Positions 1 through 7,897 are shown, counted from the stretch's first letter. The stretch: DNA of 19,055 nucleotides from Marinospirillum sp. (GCF_014859565.1 NZ_JACUUA010000059.1:1-19055); one strand, 5' to 3'. Notes: a model not told the origin generated them from the letters alone. Numbers and translations are program-made.

Positions 1-31
1 GATCCCAACAAGAATTCAGATGAGGTTGCCC

Positions 32-1867
32 ATGCCCACTTACCGTTCCCGCACTACCACTGCCGGTCGCAATATGGCCGGTGCCCGCGCCTTGTGGCGT
101 GCCACTGGCATGAAAGATGACGACTTTCAGAAACCAATCATTGCCGTGGCCAATTCCTTTACTCAGTTTGTGCCGGGGCATGTACACCTGAAGGATATGG
201 GGCAACTGGTGGCTCGTGAGATCGAAAAAGCCGGTGGTGTCGCCAAAGAGTTTAATACCATTGCGGTGGATGATGGTATTGCGATGGGGCATGACGGCAT
301 GTTGTATTCCCTGCCCAGCCGTGACTTGATAGCTGACTCAGTGGAATACATGGTGAATGCTCATTGTGCGGATGCACTGGTGTGTATTTCCAACTGTGAC
401 AAGATCACCCCCGGCATGTTGATGGCCGCCATGCGCCTGAACATTCCGGTGATTTTTGTATCCGGTGGCCCGATGGAGGCCGGTAAAACCAAGCTCAGTG
501 AACACGGTCTGGATCTGGTGGATGCCATGGTGATTGCTGCTGATGATTCAGCTTCTGATGAAATGGTTGCTGAATACGAACGCTCCGCCTGCCCAACCTG
601 TGGTTCCTGCTCCGGCATGTTCACCGCCAATTCAATGAACTGCCTGACCGAAGCTCTGGGTTTGTCCTTACCCGGCAACGGCACCACCCTGGCCACCCAC
701 TTGGATCGCCGCCGCCTGTTTGAAGAAGCGGGGCAGCGCATTGTTGAGCTGGCCAAGCGCCACTACGAGCAGGATGATTATTCGGTATTACCACGCGCCA
801 TTGCCAACAAGGGTGCTTTCTACAACGCCATGGCGCTGGATATTGCCATGGGTGGCTCGACCAACACCATTCTGCACCTACTGGCATTAGCGCAGGAGGC
901 AGAAGTCGATTTCACCCTGACCGACATAGATCAGCTATCCAGAAAGGTGCCACAGCTCTGCAAAGTCGCACCCAACACCCCAAAATACCATATCGAAGAC
1001 GTGCACCGTGCCGGTGGCATTTTTGGTCTGCTGGGTGAGCTGGATCGTGCCGGTCTGCTGGATACCAGCCTGCCCACCGTACACAGCAAAACACTGGCAG
1101 AAGCACTAGAGACCTGGGATATCCTGCGTAAACCCGCACCGGAAGTGCTGGAGTTTTACCGTGCAGGCCCTGCAGGCATTCCCACGCAGCACGCCTTTAG
1201 TCAGTCCACTCGCTGGAACACCCTGGATGGTGATCGTGAAAACGGTTGTATCCGCAATCTGGAACACGCCTTTTCCAAAGAAGGTGGTCTGGCAGTACTT
1301 TACGGTAATCTGGCTGAAGACGGTTGTGTGGTCAAAACCGCTGGTGTAGAAGATGAGCTGCTGGTATTCCGAGGCACAGCCCATGTGACCGAGTCTCAGG
1401 ATGAGGCCGTTGCTAACGTACTGGAAGGCAAGGTCAAGGCTGGTGACGTAGTGATTGTGCGTTATGAAGGCCCAAAAGGTGGCCCCGGTATGCAGGAAAT
1501 GCTTTACCCAACCAGTTACATCAAGTCCAAAGGGCTGGGTAAGTTGTGCGCCCTGTTAACCGACGGACGTTTTTCTGGTGGTACTTCCGGCTTGTCCATA
1601 GGTCATGCTTCACCGGAAGCCGCTGCCGGTGGTGCTATTGGTTTGGTACAAAATGGTGACTCCATCCTGATCGACATTCCTAATCGTCGTATTGATGTGG
1701 AAATCAGTGATGAAGAATTAGCCAAACGCCGTGCCGAGCAGGACAAAAAAGGCTGGAAACCAGCCAAGCCACGTGAGCGCAAAGTATCTGCGGCACTCAA
1801 GGCTTATGCCATGCTGGCCACCTCGGCTGACAAGGGTGCAGTTCGTGATCTCAGCAAACTGGATTAA
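32..1867 (+). CDS. ilvD: Dihydroxy-acid dehydratase IlvD
   Basis: This 611-residue enzyme dehydrates 2,3-dihydroxy-isovalerate and 2,3-dihydroxy-3-methylvalerate to the 2-oxo acids, the third common step of valine/isoleucine synthesis; it is cytosolic. The sequence follows E. coli IlvD almost throughout. Iron-sulfur ligand candidates are Cys122 (in [12 protein letters not shown]) and the Cys187/190/193 cluster ([11 protein letters not shown]); Asp81 lies in the metal-binding [10 protein letters not shown] stretch, and the C-terminal [15 protein letters not shown] motif is intact. I chose the ATG at 32 over the in-frame ATG at 20 because a GAGG ribosome site (22-25) sits 6 bases before it and the protein then begins MPTYRS, like the E. 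coli protein. Length is normal. The stop overlaps the start of the next gene, suggesting cotranscription. Its promoter is left of the window. Confidence 0.97.
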   Translation: MPTYRSRTTTAGRNMAGARALWRATGMKDDDFQKPIIAVANSFTQFVPGHVHLKDMGQLVAREIEKAGGVAKEFNTIAVDDGIAMGHDGMLYSLPSRDLIADSVEYMVNAHCADALVCISNCDKITPGMLMAAMRLNIPVIFVSGGPMEAGKTKLSEHGLDLVDAMVIAADDSASDEMVAEYERSACPTCGSCSGMFTANSMNCLTEALGLSLPGNGTTLATHLDRRRLFEEAGQRIVELAKRHYEQDDYSVLPRAIANKGAFYNAMALDIAMGGSTNTILHLLALAQEAEVDFTLTDIDQLSRKVPQLCKVAPNTPKYHIEDVHRAGGIFGLLGELDRAGLLDTSLPTVHSKTLAEALETWDILRKPAPEVLEFYRAGPAGIPTQHAFSQSTRWNTLDGDRENGCIRNLEHAFSKEGGLAVLYGNLAEDGCVVKTAGVEDELLVFRGTAHVTESQDEAVANVLEGKVKAGDVVIVRYEGPKGGPGMQEMLYPTSYIKSKGLGKLCALLTDGRFSGGTSGLSIGHASPEAAAGGAIGLVQNGDSILIDIPNRRIDVEISDEELAKRRAEQDKKGWKPAKPRERKVSAALKAYAMLATSADKGAVRDLSKLD

Positions 1868-2534
1868 ACCCCTGTTATACCTCCTGTCAGCAGCCTGGCT
1901 GCTGACAGGTTGCAGCAGTAATCCACGTTTTGAGGAAGCCCAGCAGGCCAGCATCTGGGTTTGTGATGGCACGGATATCATGGAAACTCGGCAGCTAGGT
2001 CAAGCCCTTTGGCTGCAGCTGCCACAATCGGATGAATGGTTGTTGTTAACTCAGGCACGGGCTGCTTCCGGTAGTTTGTATCGGGATGAACAAGGCAGTA
2101 GTTTCTGGAATCAGGGCAACAGAGCCAGGGTTGAAACCCCGCAGAAAACCTGGCTGCGTTGCCAGCTGGAACAAAGTGGAACTGCAGGAGAGCTGGACGT
2201 ATTTTATATTCCCGGTACCGACCATTCACCGGAAGCACTGACGCTGCGTGCCACCGGACACAACCCCCGCTGGACGCTGGAAGTTCGGCAAAATGGCAAG
2301 GCGGTGTTGTTGCAAAACTTCGGGACTCGCAGTGTCCAGTTCAAAGGTGTTAAACAGGTACACCAGGATATGATCGAACGGCGTTATGAGGCTATGGATG
2401 ATCAGAATCGCCTGATGCGTTATCAAGTGGATAATGTCTTGTGTATCGAAGTGGGTAGCGGGGAGCCTTTTCCGCATCGTGTTCGGGTTGAATATCAAAA
2501 TCAGGAATACCGGGGTTGCGGTCAGAGTTTTTAA
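1845..2534 (+). CDS. Outer-membrane lipoprotein with MliC-like domain plus COG3650-like C-terminal domain
   Basis: A 229-residue lipoprotein. From a GTG at 1845 the product starts with a short positive region and hydrophobic stretch (about residues 9-20) ending in a lipobox LTGC with Cys23. The residue after the Cys is Ser, not Asp, so outer-membrane sorting is expected. Residues about 33-100 resemble the MliC family (inhibitors of c-type lysozyme): WVCDG, then [19 protein letters not shown], then a closing Cys in WLRCQ. Residues about 125-229 (from [15 protein letters not shown] to [12 protein letters not shown] and RGCG) look like the COG3650 domain often attached to MliC-type proteins. I chose the GTG because AAGGG (1832-1836) lies 8 bases before it; the ATG at 1806 lacks a properly spaced site. 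It overlaps ilvD by 23 bases. The lysozyme-inhibitor role is inferred from the family. Confidence 0.8.
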   Translation: MISANWIKPLLYLLSAAWLLTGCSSNPRFEEAQQASIWVCDGTDIMETRQLGQALWLQLPQSDEWLLLTQARAASGSLYRDEQGSSFWNQGNRARVETPQKTWLRCQLEQSGTAGELDVFYIPGTDHSPEALTLRATGHNPRWTLEVRQNGKAVLLQNFGTRSVQFKGVKQVHQDMIERRYEAMDDQNRLMRYQVDNVLCIEVGSGEPFPHRVRVEYQNQEYRGCGQSF

Positions 2535-2566
2535 AGGCTAATCTAGCCGTACAAATTGATTCCTTT

Positions 2567-2604
2567 ACACCCCTGCAACCTTTGTTGCGGGGGTGTCTGT
2601 TTTT
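2567..2604 (+). terminator. Rho-independent terminator after the MliC-like gene, in the rnk leader
   Basis: A 13-base-pair stem (2567-2579 with 2584-2596, one G-U pair) closes a CTTT loop and is followed by CTGTTTTT. It begins 32 bases after the lipoprotein stop and ends only about 33 bases before the rnk start. Confidence 0.85.
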
Positions 2605-2636
2605 ATGAGGTAAAAACCTTTTTTGGGGTGAAAACT

Positions 2637-3053
2637 ATGGTTGCCAAATTACACCTGTTGATGAATGAGCTGGATCACGCCCGTTTGGAGCGTCTGCTCG
2701 AAAAACCCGAATATGCCAAAATGCCGGTTGCTGAAGCACTGGTTGAGCGCCTTGAAAATGCGGACGTTGCTGACCCAAAAGACATTCCGTCCGATCTGGT
2801 CAGTATGCACAGCCGTGTGCGTTTTCGTGATTTAAAAGCGGATGTACAGTTGGAAAAAGAGCTGGTATATCCCCACAACCTGAACCCTGAAGCCACAGAT
2901 CAGTTATCGGTACTGGCACCACTGGGTGCTGCACTGCTGGGTGCTCGTGTTGGTCAGGAAGTTCACTGGCAGTTGCCAAACGGTAAAGATGCAGCGCTGA
3001 TGGTCGAAGAAATCCTGCACCAGCCAGAAGCCGCTGGTGAGCTGTTTCGCTGA
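2637..3053 (+). CDS. rnk: Rnk, regulator of nucleoside diphosphate kinase (GreA-fold)
   Basis: A 138-residue protein that matches Rnk of E. coli in length and layout. An N-terminal helical part (about 1-50, ending in a MHSRVRFRD-type segment) is followed by a GreA/GreB C-terminal-like domain (about 50-138) with VYPHNLNPEATDQLSVLAPLGAALLG, HWQLPNG and a QPEAAGE tail. Family knowledge: Rnk binds RNA polymerase near the secondary channel without having the cleavage coiled coil, and was first described as affecting nucleoside diphosphate kinase and alginate production. I chose the ATG at 2637 because GGGGTG (2625-2630) lies 6 bases upstream and the alignment begins there; a longer reading would run through the terminator hairpin. 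The gene lies just after that terminator, so a short leader or readthrough must supply its transcript. Confidence 0.92.
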   Translation: MVAKLHLLMNELDHARLERLLEKPEYAKMPVAEALVERLENADVADPKDIPSDLVSMHSRVRFRDLKADVQLEKELVYPHNLNPEATDQLSVLAPLGAALLGARVGQEVHWQLPNGKDAALMVEEILHQPEAAGELFR

Positions 3054-3229
3054 ATGGCACATAAAGTTGATTTACTTTCACAGTGAACCGTCGCCTGAAC
3101 AAACAGCTGTCACTCTCGGATCAAGCCCCCCTTTTGATGGTGGCCTTGCTTTCATAGCTGCTCTTCATTACGGCTTCTAAGTCCAAAGCCCACACAAAGG
3201 CTCAGCCATCTCGCACATACTGACAATAT

Positions 3230-3257
3230 AGCTCTAACCTTTTGGTTGGAGCTTTTG
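3230..3257 (+). terminator. Rho-independent terminator downstream of rnk
   Basis: AGCTCTAACC (3230-3239) pairs with GGTTGGAGCT (3244-3253) around a TTTT loop, with one G-U pair, followed by TTTTGTC. It lies about 180 bases after the rnk stop with no gene between, so it probably ends the rnk transcript. Confidence 0.7.
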
Positions 3258-3269
3258 TCAAGGTATAAA
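3242..3269 (+). promoter_or_regulatory. Possible sigma-70 promoter for the beta-barrel gene
   Basis: TTGGTT at 3242-3247, a 16-base spacer and TATAAA at 3264-3269. The match is moderate and the -35 lies inside the terminator hairpin, so this is tentative. It would give a leader of about 140 bases. A second weak candidate is TTGTTC followed 17 bases later by ATAAAA around 3312-3340. Confidence 0.3.
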
Positions 3270-3415
3270 ATGGTCAACCAGCAGTTTTTGGTCAAATCCG
3301 GCTTTTCAGCTTGTTCTAGGACAAGGTTATTCCATAAAAAGTAAATTTAGCGTACTGTTTATGTGATTTTTGACCGGCACATTAAATTTAATCATCAAGG
3401 AAAAGGAAAGAGTAG

Positions 3416-4045
3416 ATGAGTAGATCAGTAAACACCCTAGCAATCCTAGCCTCATTATTGGTAGCAAACTGTCTGTACGCACAAGAAACAAGTTCACGTG
3501 AATTCACCTATCTTCAAGTCGGCATTGCAGTCATGAATTTTGATGAAGATATTCAGCTTGATTTGCGCAACAGCACAGTAGTTTATGAAGGACTCTCTGG
3601 CATCAACCTTTCCGCCTCATGGCAACCAAATGATCAAGCATTTATTTTCCTTGATACCTACAGTGTTAATAACTCTGGCTACAACACTGAGCTCAGCTTC
3701 TTTGATATGTATTTAGGCGCTGGCTTTCTTTTTCCTTTAAGCCAGGATGCATCAACACAGTTTGTAGGCAAAGGCTTTATCGTTGGCAGGACATATGAAG
3801 CATGTATTTATGGATTCTGCGCTGAAATTGATGATGACGGTTTTGGAATTGAGGCGGGTATTCGCCATAGTTTTTCGCCTGTAGCTGCAGTAGACGTAGC
3901 ATGGCAGCATCTTGCACTTGATGAGTCTGGATCGGTATTCCGAATCGGTTTACATTTAGGTGGTAAAGGACACGGCTTTTATGGTGACTTTAAACTTTAT
4001 GATGATGCCAGCATGACTACGTTAGCTTACCGCTACACTTTTTAA
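3416..4045 (+). CDS. Small outer-membrane beta-barrel protein
   Basis: A 209-residue exported protein. Residues 1-22 form a signal peptide with cleavage predicted after LYA (Ala22 | Gln23). The rest alternates polar and hydrophobic residues in short strands (for example TYLQVGIAVMNF, SFFDMYLGAGFLF, HGFYGDFKLY) and ends in LAYRYTF; a C-terminal Phe is the usual signal for the BAM insertion machinery. Size suits an eight-stranded OmpX/OmpA-like barrel. A CIYGFC segment (two Cys near residues 126-131) followed by an acidic EIDDDG run could be a disulfide-closed loop. AAGGAAAG lies 5 bases before the ATG. Its A/T-rich codons differ from neighbouring genes, so acquisition by transfer is possible. 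I do not recognise a specific family; the beta-barrel fold is inferred. Confidence 0.75.
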   Translation: MSRSVNTLAILASLLVANCLYAQETSSREFTYLQVGIAVMNFDEDIQLDLRNSTVVYEGLSGINLSASWQPNDQAFIFLDTYSVNNSGYNTELSFFDMYLGAGFLFPLSQDASTQFVGKGFIVGRTYEACIYGFCAEIDDDGFGIEAGIRHSFSPVAAVDVAWQHLALDESGSVFRIGLHLGGKGHGFYGDFKLYDDASMTTLAYRYTF

Positions 4046-4071
4046 GCTTCCTTTCAAATATCTCATTGATT

Positions 4072-4100
4072 GAGCCGGTTACTCCGGCTCTTTTGATTTT
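4072..4100 (+). terminator. Rho-independent terminator of the beta-barrel gene
   Basis: GAGCCGG (4072-4078) pairs with CCGGCTC (4084-4090) around TTACT, followed by TTTTGATTTT. It is 26 bases after the stop codon and ends 15 bases short of the convergent histidine kinase gene. In the minus direction the tail is not T-rich, so it serves mainly the plus strand. Confidence 0.85.
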
Positions 4101-4115
4101 GAAGACCCATCTCTA

Positions 4116-5504
4116 TCAAACCGGCAGCAGCAGCTCCACCTGCAATCCTTGTTTACCATCGGTGCGCGCTTTTAATTCCAGACGGCCACCTTCTCTTTGC
4201 ATCAGATTGCGAGCAATGGACAAACCCAGACCACTGCCTCCGGTTTCCTGTGAGCGGGAGTTTTCAATTCGATAGAAGGGTTCAAAAACTCGATCCAGCT
4301 CTGTTGCCGGAATTCCCGGCCCTTCATCCACAATACGGATACAGGCATGGGCATGCTGCTGATCCAGTGTCACTTCCGCACTCTTGCCATATTTTAAGGC
4401 GTTATCTATCAAGTTCTGCAGGGCACGCTTGATGGCCTGACTGCGTCCTCGATACAAGCAGGCAATGTCAGTCAGGTTAAAATACACCGCCTGTCCCTGA
4501 TCGGCATAATCATCACACAGGCTCTGAATCAAAGCACCCAGATCAAAGTCAGATGGTTTTTCAGAGCTGCTGCCCCGCACAAAATCCAGCGTAGTTTCTG
4601 CTAACTGCTGCATATCCAACAGGCTATCCAGCAGCCGTTGTTTATCTTCACTGTCTGGCAATAATTCTACCCGCAGGCGCATGTGAGTCAGTGGAGTGCG
4701 CAGATCATGCGACAGAGCCGCCAGCAGCCTGGCTCGTTCCTCCAGCTGTTGCCCCACCTGCTGTTGCATCTGGTTGAAGGCATGAATAACCTGCTGTAAA
4801 TCTTTCGGCCCCTGTTCTACAACCGGTTGACTCTCTCCACGGGCAAAACGGCGAGCAGCTTCTGTCAGGGATTTTAAGGGTTTGACCAGATTCCGAACAG
4901 AAAGGATAACCACCAGAGCAACCAGTAGTGCAGTGACCAGCAGGCTGATCCAGATACGGCCTGACCAAGGAGTGGGATGTTCAGGAGTGACCACCTGCAG
5001 GTTTAGCCAGCGGTCACTAGCCAGTTTCAGGCTGGCTTCCAGACGCGGCTGACACAAGTGCCAGTTGCGCCGCCGTTCTTCCCGACCCGGACGATTGGCC
5101 TCCTCCGGTGTATCACAAGCTGGATGATTGGGAGATATAAAACGGAAAGCAGCCTCAGGGCGGGGTTCTGGTAGCGCCATCATCAGGCGCTGATGCAATC
5201 TTGAGGTTAGGGTACTGCTGTCGGGTGTCACCAGCGGTTGTTCATCCAGACTGAAATTTTGTCCCGGAGTTGATACGGCCAACAACAACTGCAAACGGGC
5301 GGATTCAGGTAGTTCTCTGACCAGCTCATAGGTGGTGATCAGCTTCTGTGAAACCTGCCGCAGGTTAGCTTCGTGCAAACGCTCACGCCGTTCATCTGCC
5401 AGAATCCAGAAGCTGATCAGCTGACCAACCAGCAGCGCCAGCAGAATCAGTAGAATCAGTTGCCCGGCTAGACCTCCCGGCCACAGGCGGCGTAAACCCT
5501 TCAT
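4116..5504 (-). CDS. EnvZ-like sensor histidine kinase
   Basis: A 462-residue inner-membrane sensor kinase. TM1 spans about residues 14-35, a periplasmic domain about 37-182, TM2 about 183-203, and HAMP about 204-256 (VRNLVKPL...). The HisKA box ALSHDLRTPLTHMRL carries the phospho-accepting His266 and is very like that of EnvZ. The ATPase domain has the N box (NLIDNALKYG, 364-373), G1 (DEGPGIP, 393-399), F box (FEPFYRIE) and G2 (GGSGLGL, 422-428), so all catalytic motifs are present. The periplasmic region holds two Cys (130 and 151) that could form a disulfide. The start ATG overlaps the stop of the response regulator gene by 4 bases, so the two are translationally coupled and are surely a pair. 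The signal is unknown; the small exported protein encoded divergently is a plausible partner or target. Confidence 0.93.
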   Translation of the reverse strand: MKGLRRLWPGGLAGQLILLILLALLVGQLISFWILADERRERLHEANLRQVSQKLITTYELVRELPESARLQLLLAVSTPGQNFSLDEQPLVTPDSSTLTSRLHQRLMMALPEPRPEAAFRFISPNHPACDTPEEANRPGREERRRNWHLCQPRLEASLKLASDRWLNLQVVTPEHPTPWSGRIWISLLVTALLVALVVILSVRNLVKPLKSLTEAARRFARGESQPVVEQGPKDLQQVIHAFNQMQQQVGQQLEERARLLAALSHDLRTPLTHMRLRVELLPDSEDKQRLLDSLLDMQQLAETTLDFVRGSSSEKPSDFDLGALIQSLCDDYADQGQAVYFNLTDIACLYRGRSQAIKRALQNLIDNALKYGKSAEVTLDQQHAHACIRIVDEGPGIPATELDRVFEPFYRIENSRSQETGGSGLGLSIARNLMQREGGRLELKARTDGKQGLQVELLLPV

Positions 5505-6262
5505 TCATCAACTCCATAAGTGCCTGCAACATCCACAACATCCGCGTTGAACTGGTAACCACCACCCCAGACGGTTTTGATCAGTAGTGGGTTTTTGCTG
5601 TCCTGTTCAATTTTTCTGCGCAAACGACTGACCTGATTATCTATGGCGCGATCAAAAGCCTGAGCTTCACGCCCGGCAGTTAAATCCAGCAGTTGATCAC
5701 GACTTAGCACCCGTCGAGGATGACGCAAAAACACCATCAACAGGCGGAACTCTGCTGTGGACAAGGCCACTTCCAGCAAGCCGGTATTTTGGGGGTTCTG
5801 AACAAACAGTGAGCGCCGGTCAGTATCCAGCACCCAGTCAGCAAAGCCGAGTTTTTTACCTTCTTCCGGTTCTCTGGTTTCCGGCAGGGTTTGACTGCGC
5901 CTTAATACCGCCTTGATGCGTGCCAGCAGCTCCCTTGGATTAAAAGGTTTGCTGACATAATCATCCGCACCAATTTCCAGCCCCAGTATCCGATCCATGT
6001 CTTCACCCCGGGCGGTCACCAGAATCACCGGCAGGGCAGGGTGATGCTCGCGCAGAAAGCGACACAGACTCAGACCATCTTCACCCGGCATCATGATGTC
6101 CAGCAGCACCAGATCCGGCAGTTGGGTTTTTACTATGCGGCGCAGCTCTTCACCCGAGGCAGCCAGACTGACTCTCAGCCCTTGCTCTTTTAAGTAACGT
6201 GCCAGCAGTTCACGGATATCTCGGTGATCATCCACTACCAGAATATGGGGAATCGAATTCAT
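5501..6262 (-). CDS. OmpR-like response regulator
   Basis: A 253-residue response regulator. The receiver domain (about 1-120) has acidic residues Asp11/Asp12, the phosphorylation site Asp55 (LLDIMMPGEDG), Thr83 and Lys105 (VSKPFNPRELLARI). A winged-helix DNA-binding domain (about 140-240) carries AEFRLLMVFLRHPRRVLSR, RAIDNQVSRLRRKIE and the wing WGGGYQF. Long stretches match E. coli OmpR (GLEIGADDY, KPFNPRELLARI, GRE), so it belongs to the OmpR branch of the family, though I cannot say it is the orthologue. GGAG lies 8 bases before the ATG. A good -10 (TATACT) is just upstream and a repeated nonamer lies in its -35 region, which suggests self-regulation. It is the first gene of the pair with the kinase. 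Confidence 0.93.
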   Translation of the reverse strand: MNSIPHILVVDDHRDIRELLARYLKEQGLRVSLAASGEELRRIVKTQLPDLVLLDIMMPGEDGLSLCRFLREHHPALPVILVTARGEDMDRILGLEIGADDYVSKPFNPRELLARIKAVLRRSQTLPETREPEEGKKLGFADWVLDTDRRSLFVQNPQNTGLLEVALSTAEFRLLMVFLRHPRRVLSRDQLLDLTAGREAQAFDRAIDNQVSRLRRKIEQDSKNPLLIKTVWGGGYQFNADVVDVAGTYGVDE

Positions 6263-6290
6263 CAGCTCACTCCAGATCGATTGAATCCAC

Positions 6291-6326
6291 AGTATACAAA
6301 CAGCAGCAAGGGAATAACGTCACAAA
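6291..6326 (-). promoter_or_regulatory. Promoter of the two-component operon with candidate operator
   Basis: On the minus strand TATACT (6291-6296) is a near-consensus -10, about 30 bases upstream of the response regulator ATG. There is no good -35 at the right distance; instead the minus strand reads TTTGTGACG (6318-6326), centred near -38, which resembles the TTTGCGACA nonamer found twice further right. This is the layout of an activator-dependent promoter. The -10 is seen; the activator role is inferred. Confidence 0.5.
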
Positions 6327-6353
6327 TCATCTCAGAATGGGGTTCTGACAGAC

Positions 6354-6394
6354 TTTGCGACACTTCTCCTGGTTACAGAGATTCTTTTGCGACA
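6354..6394 (+). repeat. Direct repeat TTTGCGACA in the divergent control region
   Basis: TTTGCGACA occurs at 6354-6362 and 6386-6394, 32 bases apart start to start, close to three helical turns. Both face the small exported protein gene and are followed by pyrimidine-rich bases (CTTCTC, TTCGC). A diverged copy (7 of 9 matching) lies in inverse orientation at 6318-6326. This spacing and placement fit binding sites of an OmpR-family regulator. Confidence 0.5.
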
Positions 6395-6475
6395 TTCGCA
6401 GGCTTAAATGGTGTCACTGCCTCCTGATATTCAGGCGCGGCATCACACCAATGGGGAAAACCCGCAAGGAGAAAG

Positions 6476-6841
6476 ATGATGAAAAAACTAACTCTGCTGA
6501 CACTCAGCCTGGCTTTGTTATTGCCGATAGCCGCCACTGCTGCTACTGAAAACAACTGTGAGCGTGGTGGCAAATTTGCTGGTCACCGGGATCGTGCCCA
6601 GATGCAGCAGCAACAGCAAGATCCTCTGACCTTGCAGGAAATTGAAGTGCTGGCTCAAGCTCAGGCCTTAAGAAGGGTAGGCACAGGTGCAACCGCTGAG
6701 GTCACGCCTGTGAATGAAGGCGGATATCTGATTACCATCAAAAGTGCCACGGGTGAAACGGTTCAAAGTTACCAAGTCACTGAAAGTGGCAGACCGGAAT
6801 CCAGGCACCAGCACCGTAAGGGTGCCATGCCTGCATCCTGA
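6476..6841 (+). CDS. Small exported protein with PepSY-like C-terminal part
   Basis: A 121-residue protein. Residues 1 to about 22 are a clear signal peptide (MMKKLTLLTLSLALLLP, then AATAA), so it is periplasmic or secreted. The mature part starts with a short Cys-, Arg- and Gln-rich stretch (QQQQQ near residue 45), followed by a helix (PLTLQEIEVLAQAQALRR) and a strand pair (EVTPVNEGGYLITIKSATGETVQSY) that resembles one PepSY unit; the tail is basic and His-rich. AAGGAG precedes two adjacent ATG codons; 6479 has the better spacing (7 bases) but 6476 also works. It is encoded divergently from an OmpR/EnvZ-like pair and shares its control region, so it may be a regulon member or signal modulator. 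The PepSY resemblance is by eye only. Confidence 0.7.
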   Translation: MMKKLTLLTLSLALLLPIAATAATENNCERGGKFAGHRDRAQMQQQQQDPLTLQEIEVLAQAQALRRVGTGATAEVTPVNEGGYLITIKSATGETVQSYQVTESGRPESRHQHRKGAMPAS

Positions 6842-6866
6842 TCCTGTTTTGGTGCTGAGAAGTTAA

Positions 6867-7796
6867 TCAGCCGTCAGCATTGATTCGTGTAATGATTGCC
6901 TGTAATGCCGCTTCTGCCTGTTCATTTTCGACCTGGCAGGTGCCGGCATTCAGGTGACCACCACCACCATAATCCAGACACAACTCACCCACATTGGTGT
7001 TGGAGCTGCGGTTGAGGATGGATTTACCCACCGCAAACACTGTGTTCTGCTGCTTAAGGCCCCACAACACATGAATCGAGATATTGGTTTTTGGGTAGAG
7101 GGCATAAAGGGTAAAGCGGTTGGTGGCATAAATGGTTTCTTCATCACGAAGATCCAGCACCACCAGATTGTCATACACCTTGGCACATTTCTGAATTTGC
7201 TGACGTGCTTTGCTGTCGTGCTCAAAGTACAGGTCGGTACGCTCTTTGACATCAGGCAGTTTCAGGATGTCATCAATGCTGTGATCACGGCAATAATCAA
7301 TCAGCTGCATCATTAACTGGTAGTTGGAAATACGGAAATCACGGAAGCGACCCAACCCGGTGCGAGCATCCATGATGAAGTTCAGCAGTACCCAGCCTTC
7401 CGGGTTTAATACTTCATCTTCGTTGAACTGGGCAGCATCCCCCTTGTCCACCGCTTCCATCATGTCATCCCAGCGTTCCGGGAAGGCTGTATGTCCACCG
7501 TAGTACTGCCACACCACTCTGGCTGCAGAGGGCGCTTCAGCATCAATGATGTGGTTTTCTGCGCGGTTTTCATTACGCAGGGTTTCACTCAGGTGGTGGT
7601 CAAACGCCAGATAACAGCCGGGAACATAAGGCAGGTTAGTGGTGATGTCCTGCGAACCAATTTCAATCTTGCCGTCCTGCATATCCTTCGGGTGCACAAA
7701 CTGGATATCATCAATCAGATCCAGATGTTTCAACAAGGCCGCACAAACCAGGCCATCAAAGTCACTGCGGGTCACCAGACGGTATTTTTCTGACAT
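6867..7796 (-). CDS. DHH-family phosphoesterase
   Basis: A 309-residue cytosolic protein of the DHH superfamily (RecJ, NrnA, family II pyrophosphatase and DHH exopolyphosphatase relatives). Motif I is SDFDG (Asp12, Asp14), the DHH signature is FDHH (66-68), and the C-terminal part has GGGGHLNAG (277-285), the DHHA1-type substrate-binding motif. The metal ligands are therefore all present, and activity on a phosphodiester or phosphoanhydride is likely; small nucleotides, nanoRNA or polyphosphate are the family options and the sequence does not choose between them. GGGAG lies 7 bases before the ATG. It is alone on its strand between the small exported protein (convergent, 25-base gap) and pepN (divergent). 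Confidence 0.88.
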   Translation of the reverse strand: MSEKYRLVTRSDFDGLVCAALLKHLDLIDDIQFVHPKDMQDGKIEIGSQDITTNLPYVPGCYLAFDHHLSETLRNENRAENHIIDAEAPSAARVVWQYYGGHTAFPERWDDMMEAVDKGDAAQFNEDEVLNPEGWVLLNFIMDARTGLGRFRDFRISNYQLMMQLIDYCRDHSIDDILKLPDVKERTDLYFEHDSKARQQIQKCAKVYDNLVVLDLRDEETIYATNRFTLYALYPKTNISIHVLWGLKQQNTVFAVGKSILNRSSNTNVGELCLDYGGGGHLNAGTCQVENEQAEAALQAIITRINADG

Positions 7797-7897
7797 AAAG
7801 ACACTCCCGGTAAAAATATTGAATCGATTAAGTTACACTGGGTTAAAAATAGCATTCTTGTCAGCATTTCTAAAGTGATATCAGGGGTTTTTCCATC
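7797..7897. promoter_or_regulatory. Divergent control region of the DHH gene and pepN
   Basis: The 101 bases between two divergent starts must hold both promoters. The stretch around 7815-7870 is AT-rich with several -10-like sequences, but no pair with a good -35 at 16-18 bases stands out on either strand. AGGGG (7883-7887) serves pepN and GGGAG serves the DHH gene. Confidence 0.4.

Larger units (their letters stand above)
3054..3415. other. AT-rich intergenic region between rnk and the beta-barrel gene
   Basis: These 362 bases hold no convincing gene. Contents: a terminator hairpin at 3230-3257; a possible promoter (TTGGTT 3242-3247, 16-base spacer, TATAAA 3264-3269) overlapping that hairpin; and a ribosome site AAGGAAAG (3403-3410) serving the next gene. 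The last 150 bases are clearly richer in A and T than the surrounding coding DNA. Confidence 0.6.

Noticed and set aside
6804..6826. GGCACC/GGTGCC hairpin near the end of the small exported protein gene
   Set aside because: It lies within the coding region and has no T-run on either strand, so it is not a credible intrinsic terminator.
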